A DNA stretch of 64,000 bases, taken from the NCBI GenBank assembly GCA_045345765.1, contig CP148265.1, forward strand, positions 496,001 to 560,000. The letters run 5' to 3'. Numbering within the stretch: the first letter of the stretch is position 1; every line of letters starts with the position of its first letter. Positions 18,111 through 26,682 of the stretch are shown one piece after another. The notes below the pieces were generated by a model, which saw only the letters and a program-made list of their open reading frames with translations, was not told where the DNA came from and searched no databases. Origin of the DNA: JAOARY01 sp045345765 (lineage in GTDB: Bacteria > Bacillota > Clostridia > Peptostreptococcales > Peptostreptococcaceae). Both the position numbers and the translations under genes were made by a program.

Positions 18111-19676
18111 TTACTTTTGCATATTAGAATGAATACAAACTTTATTCCTACCTGTTTTTTTAGCATTATACATAGCTTCATCGGCTCTATCTATTGAATC
18201 ATTTATTGTAGTATCGTTTTCATATACTTTAGACACACCTAAACTCAATGTTATTTCCCTTAGTTTCTCAGAAGTATTTTCTTCTACTATTGTTCTTATT
18301 TTTTGTGCCACACCTAATGCATTTTCTTCATTTGTATGGCTTAAAAATATAACAAATTCTTCTCCACCCCATCTGGCAAAAACATCAGTTTGTCTAATAT
18401 TTTTTTCAACAAGCATAGTAAGTTCCCTAAGAACTTGGTCTCCCCATTCATGACCATAAGTATCATTTATTTTCTTAAAAAAATCTATATCCATCAAAAT
18501 AACAGCACAATCATGTTTATATCTCTTAAGTTTTTTTAACTCTCTTTCTACTATTTCCACAAACTTATGCCTATTATAAATTTTAGTTAAATGATCATAT
18601 TGTGATGCCATTTTTAATCTATATTGATACGATGCTAAAATAAGTCCAAATATTATAATAAAAAATGCTAATATAGTTATTAAAAATATCTGTTGATACA
18701 AATCTTTATATATATTTATATATTCATCATTTTTAGATACAGATATTAAATAAGCAACTGGTATTTTTTTTATATTTTCTATTTTTAAAAATTTCACCAT
18801 AAAATTTTTTCCTTTATAGTCAACCGGAATAGCGAAATTTTCCCAATTTTTTATATCTTCTTCATGATTTTCAATCACTTTTGAAAAAAATATTTTTTCA
18901 TCCTTTGGTATTGTATTTTTATATCCTTTACTTATTTCTTCAACTTCTTTATCTACTAAAAATTTATCTGAAATATTTGACTCTAAATAATTAGCTAATT
19001 GATCAGCAAAAAGCTTTTCACTAACTACTTTTTTATCCATTATAAAAATAAAATCTTTATTTGGGTATAATTTTGATAATACCTCAACTATTGATGCACT
19101 AGATATTGAAACTTCAACAGTCCCTATATGCGTATTTTTATAATTTAATGGATATACAAATCGAAATCCGTTATATATACGACCTTCCTCAAATCCTGTT
19201 GTATATACTTCATTTTTATTTGCAAGTCTCACACTTTCTCTTACACTCGATAAAATATCTCCATATTTATTAGGTCTATGCATTCTTAAAAAACTCTCTG
19301 TATTAGGAAGATGAAAATGTAATTGTCTAAAATAATAATTTTGCATATTCAAATAACTACTTTCCAACAATTCATATAAATCCGTTCTTAATTTATCTTT
19401 ATTTTCTTTTGAAGCAAAATTTGCTTGATACATTATTTCTGATATTTCTTTACTTCCATTAATTTCTTGATACAAAAAATTTGAAAATTCTTCATACGTT
19501 TTTAAGGTTGAATAAACTTCTCCTTCAAATGATCTTAATTCCGAATCCCAAAAACTCTCTTCTTTTTTATTATGACTTGTAAATGTTAATATAGTTATAA
19601 CTCCCCAAATCATTACTATAACTATTGATAAAATAATCCACAAAGTGTACTCTTTGTTCCAAAAATATTTATTCAT
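18111..19676 (-). CDS. Membrane diguanylate cyclase (extracellular sensor plus GGDEF)
   Basis: 521 residues. Membrane helix 1 lies at ~12-32, an extracytoplasmic sensor region at ~35-330 and helix 2 at ~333-352. A GGDEF domain (~365-515) has the active-site GGEEF near 434-438, the metal Asp in MDIDFFKKIND and the product-inhibition I-site RQTD five residues before GGEEF. It should make c-di-GMP from two GTP, be feedback-inhibited, and respond to an outside ligand. The sensor resembles the dCache class but I cannot identify the ligand. An HD-GYP-like gene lies at 44.3 kb. Confidence 0.9.
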   Translation of the reverse strand: MNKYFWNKEYTLWIILSIVIVMIWGVITILTFTSHNKKEESFWDSELRSFEGEVYSTLKTYEEFSNFLYQEINGSKEISEIMYQANFASKENKDKLRTDLYELLESSYLNMQNYYFRQLHFHLPNTESFLRMHRPNKYGDILSSVRESVRLANKNEVYTTGFEEGRIYNGFRFVYPLNYKNTHIGTVEVSISSASIVEVLSKLYPNKDFIFIMDKKVVSEKLFADQLANYLESNISDKFLVDKEVEEISKGYKNTIPKDEKIFFSKVIENHEEDIKNWENFAIPVDYKGKNFMVKFLKIENIKKIPVAYLISVSKNDEYINIYKDLYQQIFLITILAFFIIIFGLILASYQYRLKMASQYDHLTKIYNRHKFVEIVERELKKLKRYKHDCAVILMDIDFFKKINDTYGHEWGDQVLRELTMLVEKNIRQTDVFARWGGEEFVIFLSHTNEENALGVAQKIRTIVEENTSEKLREITLSLGVSKVYENDTTINDSIDRADEAMYNAKKTGRNKVCIHSNMQK

Positions 19677-19873
19677 AAAATTCCCCCAAATTTTATCTCA
19701 ATTTTTATATTTTCTTTTTATAAAAAACTACTTATTGTATTAAAACGCTTATTTAATTAATACCAAAATATTTATTATAAAATCAATATTGCCACTAAAA
19801 ATAAATTAAGATTCAAATTTGAAAATCATTTCTTCTAAATATACGATTTAATATGTAATTCTAATTTAAGCAA

Positions 19874-19915
19874 CAAAAAACCGTCATTCAAATTCTAGTC
19901 AATTTAAATAACGGC
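19874..19915 (-). terminator. Terminator of the Cys-rich miniprotein gene
   Basis: On the minus strand CCGTTATTTAAATT pairs, with small bulges, with AATTTGAATGACGG, followed by six T. Confidence 0.8.
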
Positions 19916-19938
19916 CCTAAATAAAATTTTTCATATTA

Positions 19939-20109
19939 TTAACCTTCTTGTATAAAACTTCTTTCATAAAAATCACAATGATCATTTTGACATTTGTTAT
20001 TTAAGCAATGCATACATGAAATTACTCTGCAATTCTTATTAAAATTCTTAAGTACTTCATTATTTTTTGCCATGCTATCCTTCATGTCTTTTTTTAATTT
20101 ATTTTCCAT
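19939..20109 (-). CDS. 56-residue Cys-rich protein, unknown
   Basis: The start is an ATG at 20109, seven bases behind GGAGG; a longer frame upstream (14 codons) has no ribosome site. The first 26 residues are Lys/Asn-rich. They are followed by a block with five cysteines and two histidines in the order C-x4-C-x-H-C-x4-C-x3-H-C, ending YERSFIQEG. This looks like a small metal- or cluster-binding protein. It has its own ribosome site and a dedicated terminator, so it is probably real and expressed. I do not recognise a named family. Confidence 0.65.
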   Translation of the reverse strand: MENKLKKDMKDSMAKNNEVLKNFNKNCRVISCMHCLNNKCQNDHCDFYERSFIQEG

Positions 20110-20512
20110 ATTCATCCCTCCATTTATATAATCAAAAATAATTAAATTCATTCTTATTTACAAGTTAATTATATCAATCTTGCATTTCTATGTCAATTGA
20201 ATTTTATAGACTTTTTTCTTTCATTTAATTTCATCCTTCAAGATAACTTTTAATTTTCAGAATTTTTCGTAAAAACCAACTGTTTTTTCTCCATTTTTCT
20301 AGTTTTTCAAGTCTATTTTTTTATAATTTATAATTTCATTTATTCTTTTTATTCTTTTATTTTAGTTTTTATAAAAAAACAACAAAAAACTTTTTCAAAA
20401 AATTTATTCAAAAATGAAATTTTATTTTTTTGTATATTCATTTTTAAATCTATAATAAATAGTATTTTTCGTTAATTTAAGTATGATTTTTTTAAGATTT
20501 TTCTAAATCTTA
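20110..20512. other. AT-rich intergenic region
   Basis: About 400 bases between two divergent genes, with long T and A runs. No open frame, no riboswitch and no strong hairpin. It holds the promoters of the miniprotein and the PHP gene. Confidence 0.5.
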
Positions 20513-20521
20513 TGTTATAAT
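20513..20521 (+). promoter_or_regulatory. Extended -10 promoter of the PHP gene
   Basis: TGTTATAAT is an extended -10 (TG-N-TATAAT), about 36 bases before the start codon. The -35 (TTAAGA near 20492) is poor, as is common with extended -10 promoters. Confidence 0.5.
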
Positions 20522-20556
20522 AAACTCAAATAAATATAGTTTATCGGAGGTTTTAG

Positions 20557-21357
20557 ATGTTTATAGATTATCATATCCATAGTAGTTTTTCTGGTGATTG
20601 TAATACACCAATTGAAGATATTATAAAAAAAGCAATAGAATTAAATCTACAAGAAATCGCCATTACAGATCATATAGACTATGATTATAAAAATATACGA
20701 ACTGATTTTTCCATAGATTTGAATAAATATTTTAAAACTTTAAAATATTATAAAAAATTTTATAAAGATAGCCTTAGTATAAAAATTGGCGTTGAAATAG
20801 GTTTATTTAAAGAAGTTTTAAATAAATACGAAAAAGACATTCAAGAAAATGAATTTGACTTTATTATAGGCTCTATTCACAGTATGAGTAATATGGACGA
20901 TTTGTATGATGGTAGTTATTTTGAAGGTAAGACTCAAAAACAAGCCTATATTAAATACTATGAACATGTTCTTGATATTATAAATACTTATGATAATTTT
21001 AGTGTTCTTGGACATTTAGATATTATTAGACGTTACGGAGGCTATAATGCTCCTCTTAGCAATATTGACTTTAAAAATATCATAGAAGAGATATTAAAAA
21101 CCCTTATTTCAAAAGATAAAGGTATTGAACTTAATACTTCTGGTTATAGATATAATTTGGGTGATTTTTCTCCTTGCAAAAATATTTTTAAAATGTATAA
21201 GGATTTAAATGGTAAGATTATAACTTTGGGTTCTGATAGCCACGTTCCAAATCAGCTGTCTTATGAATTTAAATCTTCAATTGATTATCTTAAATCAATT
21301 GGATTTAATGAACTAACTAAATTCGAAAAATTAAAACCTATATTTTATAAAATATAA
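20557..21357 (+). CDS. PHP-family phosphatase, histidinol-phosphatase-like
   Basis: 266 residues with the metal-binding motifs of the PHP histidinol phosphatase group in order: DYHIHSSFSGD, ITDHIDYD, GVEIG, GSIHSM, GHLDIIRRYG, ELNTSGYR and LGSDSHVP. These bind three metals and hydrolyse phosphate monoesters. In the HisJ/HisK type the substrate is L-histidinol phosphate. No histidine genes are near, so other small phosphoesters are possible. Ribosome site CGGAGG at normal spacing. Confidence 0.85.
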   Translation: MFIDYHIHSSFSGDCNTPIEDIIKKAIELNLQEIAITDHIDYDYKNIRTDFSIDLNKYFKTLKYYKKFYKDSLSIKIGVEIGLFKEVLNKYEKDIQENEFDFIIGSIHSMSNMDDLYDGSYFEGKTQKQAYIKYYEHVLDIINTYDNFSVLGHLDIIRRYGGYNAPLSNIDFKNIIEEILKTLISKDKGIELNTSGYRYNLGDFSPCKNIFKMYKDLNGKIITLGSDSHVPNQLSYEFKSSIDYLKSIGFNELTKFEKLKPIFYKI

Positions 21358-21417
21358 ATAAATATTTTTATTTATATAATATATTTATTTTATGTTTTTG
21401 ATAATAAAATTTATAAA

Positions 21418-21464
21418 AAAAAGATAAGAGCAATGATATTAATCACTACTTTTATCTTTTTTAT
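21418..21464. terminator. Bidirectional terminator between PHP gene and the cohesin/dockerin cluster
   Basis: AAAAAAGATAA and TTATCTTTTTT form the outer stem, with an imperfect inner ATGAT/ATCA pairing. Usable on both strands. Confidence 0.8.
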
Positions 21465-21484
21465 TTTTAATAATTGTTTAGATA

Positions 21485-23215
21485 TTAATTTTGACTTTCT
21501 AATACTTTTCTTCCTATTTCTAATAAGTCTAATTCATCTATAACTCCATCTTCCACTATATCAGTGTTATAACCTGATAACTCTGGAGAATTAGGGTCTT
21601 TATTAAAACCTCTTCCCTCTATGCCTAAATCAACTAATGTAAATCTATTATTTCCATCTACATCCATCTTTTTTTCTTTTATTTTAATTCTTACTTTACC
21701 ACATTGACCCTCTTCTAATTCTTTTTCTAATTCTATACCATCTGTGACTCTTCCTTTACTTACCTTTATTAACGCATCCCCTTTATCTATTCCTTTAAAT
21801 CTTAATTTTAATAATATTTCTCTATCATTAATTATATTAGCTTCACCTTTACTTGATAATACAACTCTTATTTCATTACCGTTCTTTATAGATTTTACTA
21901 ATTTAATTCCCTCAACTTCTTTATATCCTAGAAACTCTAATTTACTTGAACTATATTTTATTCTTATATCTTCTGCTGTTATTTTTTTTACATTATCTAC
22001 AATTAAATTTGTTGTTATTTCATCGTCTATCTTTATTTTTTCTCTATCTAAATCTATATCTAATACTTTATCCATTTGATATACAGACCAATCTCTATTA
22101 GTAGTTTCAAATCCTGCAATTTTGTAACTATACATACCACCCCATTTTTCCCCAATATCATCTAGTGGCGTAATTGTTACCTTGTGTATTTTATTTTCTA
22201 AATTCATTTTTTCGTAAGCTAATCCATATCTTCTGTAATCTATATCTCCATCAGTATTTTTTATTTCAAATTCTTCTATAATATCATCATCTATTTTTAT
22301 CCTATATGTGTTGTGTTGAGTATGATGTGTAGATAAAATTCTAAATCCAGTTCCTTCAAATGTGAATTCTATCTTAGATTCTGGGTCAAAATTTTTAAAT
22401 ATTTCATTTCCATCCTCATCTTTTTTTACAAAACCTGTTATTTCAGCACCTACAAAACCACCCATTATATGTCCTGATATCCAACCACCAGTTATATCTA
22501 TAGAATGCATATGTTCATTTAACTCAATATATTTAGCATCGTCAATAAACAAAGATCTAGACCAACCTTCTTGTGCTTTATTTCCTACCATTTCTCCAAT
22601 ACTAACTTCATATTCTAATTCGACATCAATATCATCATTATCATCATTATTCTGATCATCTTTAGATAATAATTCACCATCTATATCTATTCCCTTTAAA
22701 TACAAAGAAGAATACGTACTTGCTTTTGTTTCTGGATAATTAAGTGGTATTATTGTAACTTCATGCTCCTTATTCTCCAAATCATTAATTTCAAAAAGAA
22801 CAGGCATCCCCTTTGGAAATTCTTCAATTTCCACAAAAAATATTTCATCAATATCATCATCTATCATTATTCTATATTTGGCATAATAAGGTTTTTTATT
22901 TGGACCCAAAACTCTAAGTGCAGTTCCTTTAAATTTAAATTCTATTTTTGAGTTTTCATCAAAATTCTTATAATACCTATTCCCATTTTCATCAGTACCT
23001 AAAACAATAGACATAGAAACTCCACCAGATAGCGAACTACTCCAATCACCTGAAATATCAACAATACTCGAAGAAAAATAATGTCTAAACCATCCTTGTT
23101 CTGGATCTTGAAGAACATTACCATCAAATGCATATGAATTTATTTGTATATTAACAAATGTAAATATTATAAATACAAATGTCATTAATAACTTTAATTT
23201 ATTTTTTATAAACAT
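21485..23215 (-). CDS. Secreted modular protein: two jelly-roll-like domains, cohesin-like, dockerin-like
   Basis: About 576 residues. A signal peptide (MFIKNKLK, hydrophobic core, SYAF) is followed by two ~150-residue beta domains (~30-185 and ~205-365). Each has the series GW.R, SG.W, FKGTALRVLG or FEGTGFRILS, YRI.IDDDI, and HEVTI.PL. This looks like a galactose-binding or CBM-type jelly roll. A cohesin-like domain (~375-510: KIDDEITTNLIVDN, IKYSSSKLEFLGYKEV) and a dockerin-like tail with two Ca-loop-like repeats (DVDGNNRFTLVD, DIVEDGVIDELD) follow. The start is the ATG at 23215 behind AAAGGAGGG. Last of six tandem paralogues. It has no sortase signal. Confidence 0.8.
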   Translation of the reverse strand: MFIKNKLKLLMTFVFIIFTFVNIQINSYAFDGNVLQDPEQGWFRHYFSSSIVDISGDWSSSLSGGVSMSIVLGTDENGNRYYKNFDENSKIEFKFKGTALRVLGPNKKPYYAKYRIMIDDDIDEIFFVEIEEFPKGMPVLFEINDLENKEHEVTIIPLNYPETKASTYSSLYLKGIDIDGELLSKDDQNNDDNDDIDVELEYEVSIGEMVGNKAQEGWSRSLFIDDAKYIELNEHMHSIDITGGWISGHIMGGFVGAEITGFVKKDEDGNEIFKNFDPESKIEFTFEGTGFRILSTHHTQHNTYRIKIDDDIIEEFEIKNTDGDIDYRRYGLAYEKMNLENKIHKVTITPLDDIGEKWGGMYSYKIAGFETTNRDWSVYQMDKVLDIDLDREKIKIDDEITTNLIVDNVKKITAEDIRIKYSSSKLEFLGYKEVEGIKLVKSIKNGNEIRVVLSSKGEANIINDREILLKLRFKGIDKGDALIKVSKGRVTDGIELEKELEEGQCGKVRIKIKEKKMDVDGNNRFTLVDLGIEGRGFNKDPNSPELSGYNTDIVEDGVIDELDLLEIGRKVLESQN

Positions 23216-23352
23216 AAAAACCCTCCTTTCCATATTTCATATAAAGAATCTGTTAATTCTTATTTTAATATCATTTAATTGCAAAAAACAATAATTCTTA
23301 AATTACTCCTTTTTATTTTGATATAAATTAATAATTCTCTGGATTATAACTT

Positions 23353-25320
23353 CTATTCTTCTATTATAATCCTTCCAAATCCAAAATCACTAAGGTTTAA
23401 TAATTCTTCCGATTTTATTCCATCTGTCACTCTCACTCTTACTACATTGACAAGAGCTTTTCCTGATGCCTTTGCTCTAAATCTTAATTTTAGTAATATC
23501 TTTTTATCGTTAACTACATTTTCTTCACCTTTACAAACTAATATTGCTCTTATCTTATTATTTTCTTGTGAATCGGCTGCGAGCTGTGTTCCTTCCACCT
23601 CTTCACATCCTAAATACTCCAATTTATTTATATCATACTCTAGTCTTATGTCTTCTGCTGCTACTTCTTTTATATTATCTATTATTAAATCTACAACTAC
23701 ATCTTCATCTATTTTTATTTTTTCTTTTTTTGGTTGCGCATCAATTATCCATTTTTTTTGATTATTTATATCAAAGAATTCAAGACCAGATTTTGTTTCT
23801 ACATAGTTAAGCTTAAAATTATAATACTTAATATCTGAAATATATTTTACAGGCTTTATTGTCACATTATGTTTTCTATCTTCTAAATCCATTTTTTTGA
23901 ATACTACTGGATAGCCTTCTCCCATAGTGTTTATTTTATCAACAATAAACGTTTCATCTACTACATCATCTATTATTATTCTGTATTCCGATACACCTGT
24001 TTTTAAACTATCCCCTAAAATTCTTATTTCTTTTCCTTCAAATGCAAATTTTATTTCAGAGTCTAAATCAAATCCAATTTTATTACCCCAATTAGACCCT
24101 TTTATATGAACACCTGGATATTTTTTTTCCCAATCACCTGTATATTTTATAAATTTTGATTTACCTAAATCATCACGAGTCCAGCCTTCATCTGGTAATT
24201 TACCTACAATATCATAATCATATATTGGGTCATCTTCGTCTAAAGATACTAATCCATTCCTTGTCTCTACTGCTCTAACAACATACTCATATCCATGTCT
24301 TCTCTCTAAAATATTTACAGGCCTTATTTTAACAGTATGTTTTTTATCTTCTAATCCTGTTTTTTGAAAAATAATTGGAAAACCTCTGGTTCCCAAACCA
24401 ATTTTTCTCGCTATAAATTTTTCGTCTACTACATCATCTATTATCACTCTATAAAGCGCATCATGATGTGTTAAATTCTCTCCTAAAACTCTTAATTCAG
24501 TTCCTTCAAATGCAAATTTTATCTCAGAATTCAAATCCAAATCCACTTGAATTCTATTTCCATCGGAGTCTGTTCTCATATCTCCTTCTATTTCCAATCC
24601 ATGATATCCTTTTTTCCAATTACCTGTATACCTTATCAAATCTGATTCGTCTAAGTCATCACGAATCCAGCCTGGTTCAGGATCAGAACCAACTGTGTCA
24701 AAAGATATAGTCGGTTCTTTTTCCTCAACATCATCTAGTGATACTAATTCTCCTTTAATATCAATACCTGCCATTTGAAAAATATATGTGGGATTATCTT
24801 CATCCACCTTTGAATCATCATCTAGTGGTCTAATTTTTACTCTATGAATTTTATCTTCTAAATTCTCAATTTCATATACCACTCTATTTTTGCCATCAGT
24901 AGATTCACGATTTTCTACATAAAAATCCTCCACAATATCATCATTTATTATTATTCTATACTCTGCATCTTGTATATCACTTGTAGCTAATACCCTCAAA
25001 GAAGTTCCTTTAAATGCAAATCTTATTTTGGTACTTTCATTCACTCCTTCAAGTATACTATAACTCCAATTTTCTTTTAATCGTCTCCCTCTCATAACTG
25101 CACCATAAACATTTGTATCAGAAACTTGCCCTAACTCCCAATTCCCTATATATTCTATAAAATTAGAACTTTCTTCATCAAAATAATATCTATCCCAGCC
25201 ACTTTGAGGTTCACCTAATAATAACCTTGAATAAGCCTGTGAATTTATTGATGTTCCAATAAATATGCATAATACAAATAAAAAAATATTTAATATTTTT
25301 AATTTATTTTTGTTAAACAT
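23353..25320 (-). CDS. Secreted modular protein: three jelly-roll-like domains plus cohesin-like domain, no dockerin
   Basis: 655 residues. A signal peptide (residues 1-29) is followed by three tandem ~150-residue beta domains, each beginning with a G-W-x-R/D motif, then SKFIKYTGDW-type and FEG.E.R.LG motifs. A C-terminal cohesin-like domain has KIDEDVVVDLIIDN, LEYDINKLEYLGCEEV and KILLKLRFRA. Unlike its neighbours it stops right after the cohesin (GFGRIIIEE) and has no dockerin repeats. It could therefore accept a dockerin but not dock, acting as a chain end or receptor. It is 52 bases downstream of the Glu-repeat gene, so the two are probably co-transcribed. Confidence 0.8.
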   Translation of the reverse strand: MFNKNKLKILNIFLFVLCIFIGTSINSQAYSRLLLGEPQSGWDRYYFDEESSNFIEYIGNWELGQVSDTNVYGAVMRGRRLKENWSYSILEGVNESTKIRFAFKGTSLRVLATSDIQDAEYRIIINDDIVEDFYVENRESTDGKNRVVYEIENLEDKIHRVKIRPLDDDSKVDEDNPTYIFQMAGIDIKGELVSLDDVEEKEPTISFDTVGSDPEPGWIRDDLDESDLIRYTGNWKKGYHGLEIEGDMRTDSDGNRIQVDLDLNSEIKFAFEGTELRVLGENLTHHDALYRVIIDDVVDEKFIARKIGLGTRGFPIIFQKTGLEDKKHTVKIRPVNILERRHGYEYVVRAVETRNGLVSLDEDDPIYDYDIVGKLPDEGWTRDDLGKSKFIKYTGDWEKKYPGVHIKGSNWGNKIGFDLDSEIKFAFEGKEIRILGDSLKTGVSEYRIIIDDVVDETFIVDKINTMGEGYPVVFKKMDLEDRKHNVTIKPVKYISDIKYYNFKLNYVETKSGLEFFDINNQKKWIIDAQPKKEKIKIDEDVVVDLIIDNIKEVAAEDIRLEYDINKLEYLGCEEVEGTQLAADSQENNKIRAILVCKGEENVVNDKKILLKLRFRAKASGKALVNVVRVRVTDGIKSEELLNLSDFGFGRIIIEE

Positions 25321-25372
25321 AAAAACCTCCTTTGTAATTTTTTATCTGTTTGATTTTCATCATATTTTTAAG

Positions 25373-26302
25373 CTAATAATTATTTGGAGTATAGTTTTCA
25401 TTCTTTAACATCAATTCACCTATCTCTAGTAAGTCTATATCATCGATAACTCCATCCTTAACTACATCAATATTGTATATTTCTAATTCTTGTGAATTTG
25501 GATCTTTGTTTAAATGTCTTGCATTTATCCCCAAATCCAATACTGTAAATCCACCACTATTATCTACATCTATAAGTACTTCTTCTTCATTCACTACTTC
25601 TTCTTCATTCACCACTTCTTCTTCGTTTACTATTTCTTCTTCATTCACTATTTCTTCTTCATTCACTATTTCTTCTTCATTCACTATTTCTTCTTCATTC
25701 ACTTCTTCTTCATTCACTACTTCTTCTTCATTCACTATTTCTTCTTCATTCACTACTTCTTCTTCATTCACTATTTCTTCTTCATTCACTTCTTCTTCAT
25801 TCACTATTTCTTCTTCATTCACTTCTTCTTCTTCATTCACTATTTCTTCTTCATTCACTATTTCTTCTTCATTCACTATTTCTTCTTCATTCACTTCTTC
25901 TTCTTCATTCACTATTTCTTCTTCATTCACTTCTTCTTCATTCACTATTTCTTCTTCATTCACTACTTCTTCTTCATTCACTATTTCTTCTTCATTCACT
26001 TCTTCTTCATTCACTATTTCTTCTTCATTCACTTCTTCTTCTTCATTCACTATTTCTTCTTCATTCACTATTTCTTCTTCATTCACTATTTCTTCTTCAT
26101 TCACTATTTCTTCTTCATTCACTTCTTCTTCTTCATTCACTATTTCTTCTTCATTCACTTCTTCTTCATTCACTATTTCTTCTTCATTCACTTCTTCTTC
26201 TTCATAAAGTTCATCACCTACAACTGCATATGTATTTACTGATGATGAAATAAACAAACATATTGCAAATATGAACTTTTTTAATAAATTCTTTTTAAAC
26301 AT
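25373..26302 (-). CDS. Secreted Glu-rich repeat protein with C-terminal dockerin-like domain
   Basis: 309 residues. A signal peptide (residues 1-26, ending NTYAV) leads to about 205 residues (38-242) made only of some 35 NEEE units joined by V, IV, VV or EV. A dockerin-like module closes the protein (DVDNSGGFTVLD, DVVKDGVIDDID, TPNNY), nearly the same as in the neighbours. The tract is extremely acidic and should form an extended or helical stalk that may bind calcium. It has no cohesin and no jelly-roll domain. The repeat number probably varies between strains. Ribosome site AAAGGGGG; a cluster promoter element lies 173 bases upstream. Confidence 0.8.
   Translation of the reverse strand: MFKKNLLKKFIFAICLFISSSVNTYAVVGDELYEEEEVNEEEIVNEEEVNEEEIVNEEEEVNEEEIVNEEEIVNEEEIVNEEEIVNEEEEVNEEEIVNEEEVNEEEIVNEEEVVNEEEIVNEEEVNEEEIVNEEEEVNEEEIVNEEEIVNEEEIVNEEEEVNEEEIVNEEEVNEEEIVNEEEVVNEEEIVNEEEVVNEEEVNEEEIVNEEEIVNEEEIVNEEEIVNEEEVVNEEEVVNEEEVLIDVDNSGGFTVLDLGINARHLNKDPNSQELEIYNIDVVKDGVIDDIDLLEIGELMLKNENYTPNNY
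25577..26191 (-). repeat. Coding tandem repeat (15/18-bp units encoding NEEE-V/IV)
   Basis: About 615 bases of near-identical 15-, 18- and 21-bp units such as GTGAATGAAGAAGAAATA. The order of unit types (EV, I, I, I, EV, I, V, I, VV) recurs, showing a higher-order block duplicated at least once. The unit lengths are all multiples of three, so expansion or contraction keeps the frame. All reverse frames are open only because of the repeat. Confidence 0.95.
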
Positions 26303-26474
26303 AAAAACCCCCTTTTAAAATTTAACTTTTATTAACTTATTTATATTTGTTTAAATTTTATACCACTTTATAATTACATTTTTATCGATTTATTCAAATA
26401 AAACTAAATAACTACAATTTATACCAAAACATCAATATAAACTTAAGTTTAATTTATTAATCAGCTTAAATTTT

Positions 26475-26530
26475 ACCATATTTTTAATTTTATTTGTTCC
26501 TTTTTTTTCAAGATAAACCTATAGAACCAT
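26475..26530 (-). promoter_or_regulatory. Cluster promoter element, copy upstream of the Glu-repeat gene
   Basis: On the minus strand ATGGTTCTATAG, 18 bases, GGAAC, 15 bases, TATGGT. Same order and spacing as at 27925, 29321 and 30719. It lies 173 bases before the ATG, further than the other copies, so it would give a long leader. Confidence 0.65.
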
Positions 26531-26625
26531 AAATCTAATAGTACTTTATAATACCTAATATTTAAGTTCTTTAATATTTTTTTATAATTAAAATATAAAT
26601 ATTAATCGTTCATTTTAAAATCATA

Positions 26626-26672
26626 TTAAAAAGGCTATAAAAATATTTTAATAATTTTTATAGCCTTTTAAT
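26626..26672 (-). terminator. Terminator of the 396-residue paralogue
   Basis: AAAAGGCTATAAAAAT and its inverse around a short AT loop; T-run on the minus strand directly after the stem. It separates the 26683 gene from the Glu-repeat gene transcript. Confidence 0.88.
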
Positions 26673-26682
26673 TTATTATTTA

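Noticed and set aside
18111..19676. c-di-GMP riboswitch near the cyclase or adhesin-like genes
   Set aside because: None of the leaders shows the conserved GEMM-I or GEMM-II core sequences.
20557..21357. Part of a histidine-biosynthesis operon
   Set aside because: No other his gene is in the window; the gene is monocistronic.
25577..26191. CRISPR-like regular repeat
   Set aside because: Units are only 15-21 bp with no unique spacers, and they encode the continuous acidic tract of a secreted protein.
25473..26242. Long plus-strand frames rich in SSFT or FFFIH over the repeat region
   Set aside because: They are shadows of the NEEE repeat on the other strand; the repeat unit has no stop in any frame, and there is no ribosome site.
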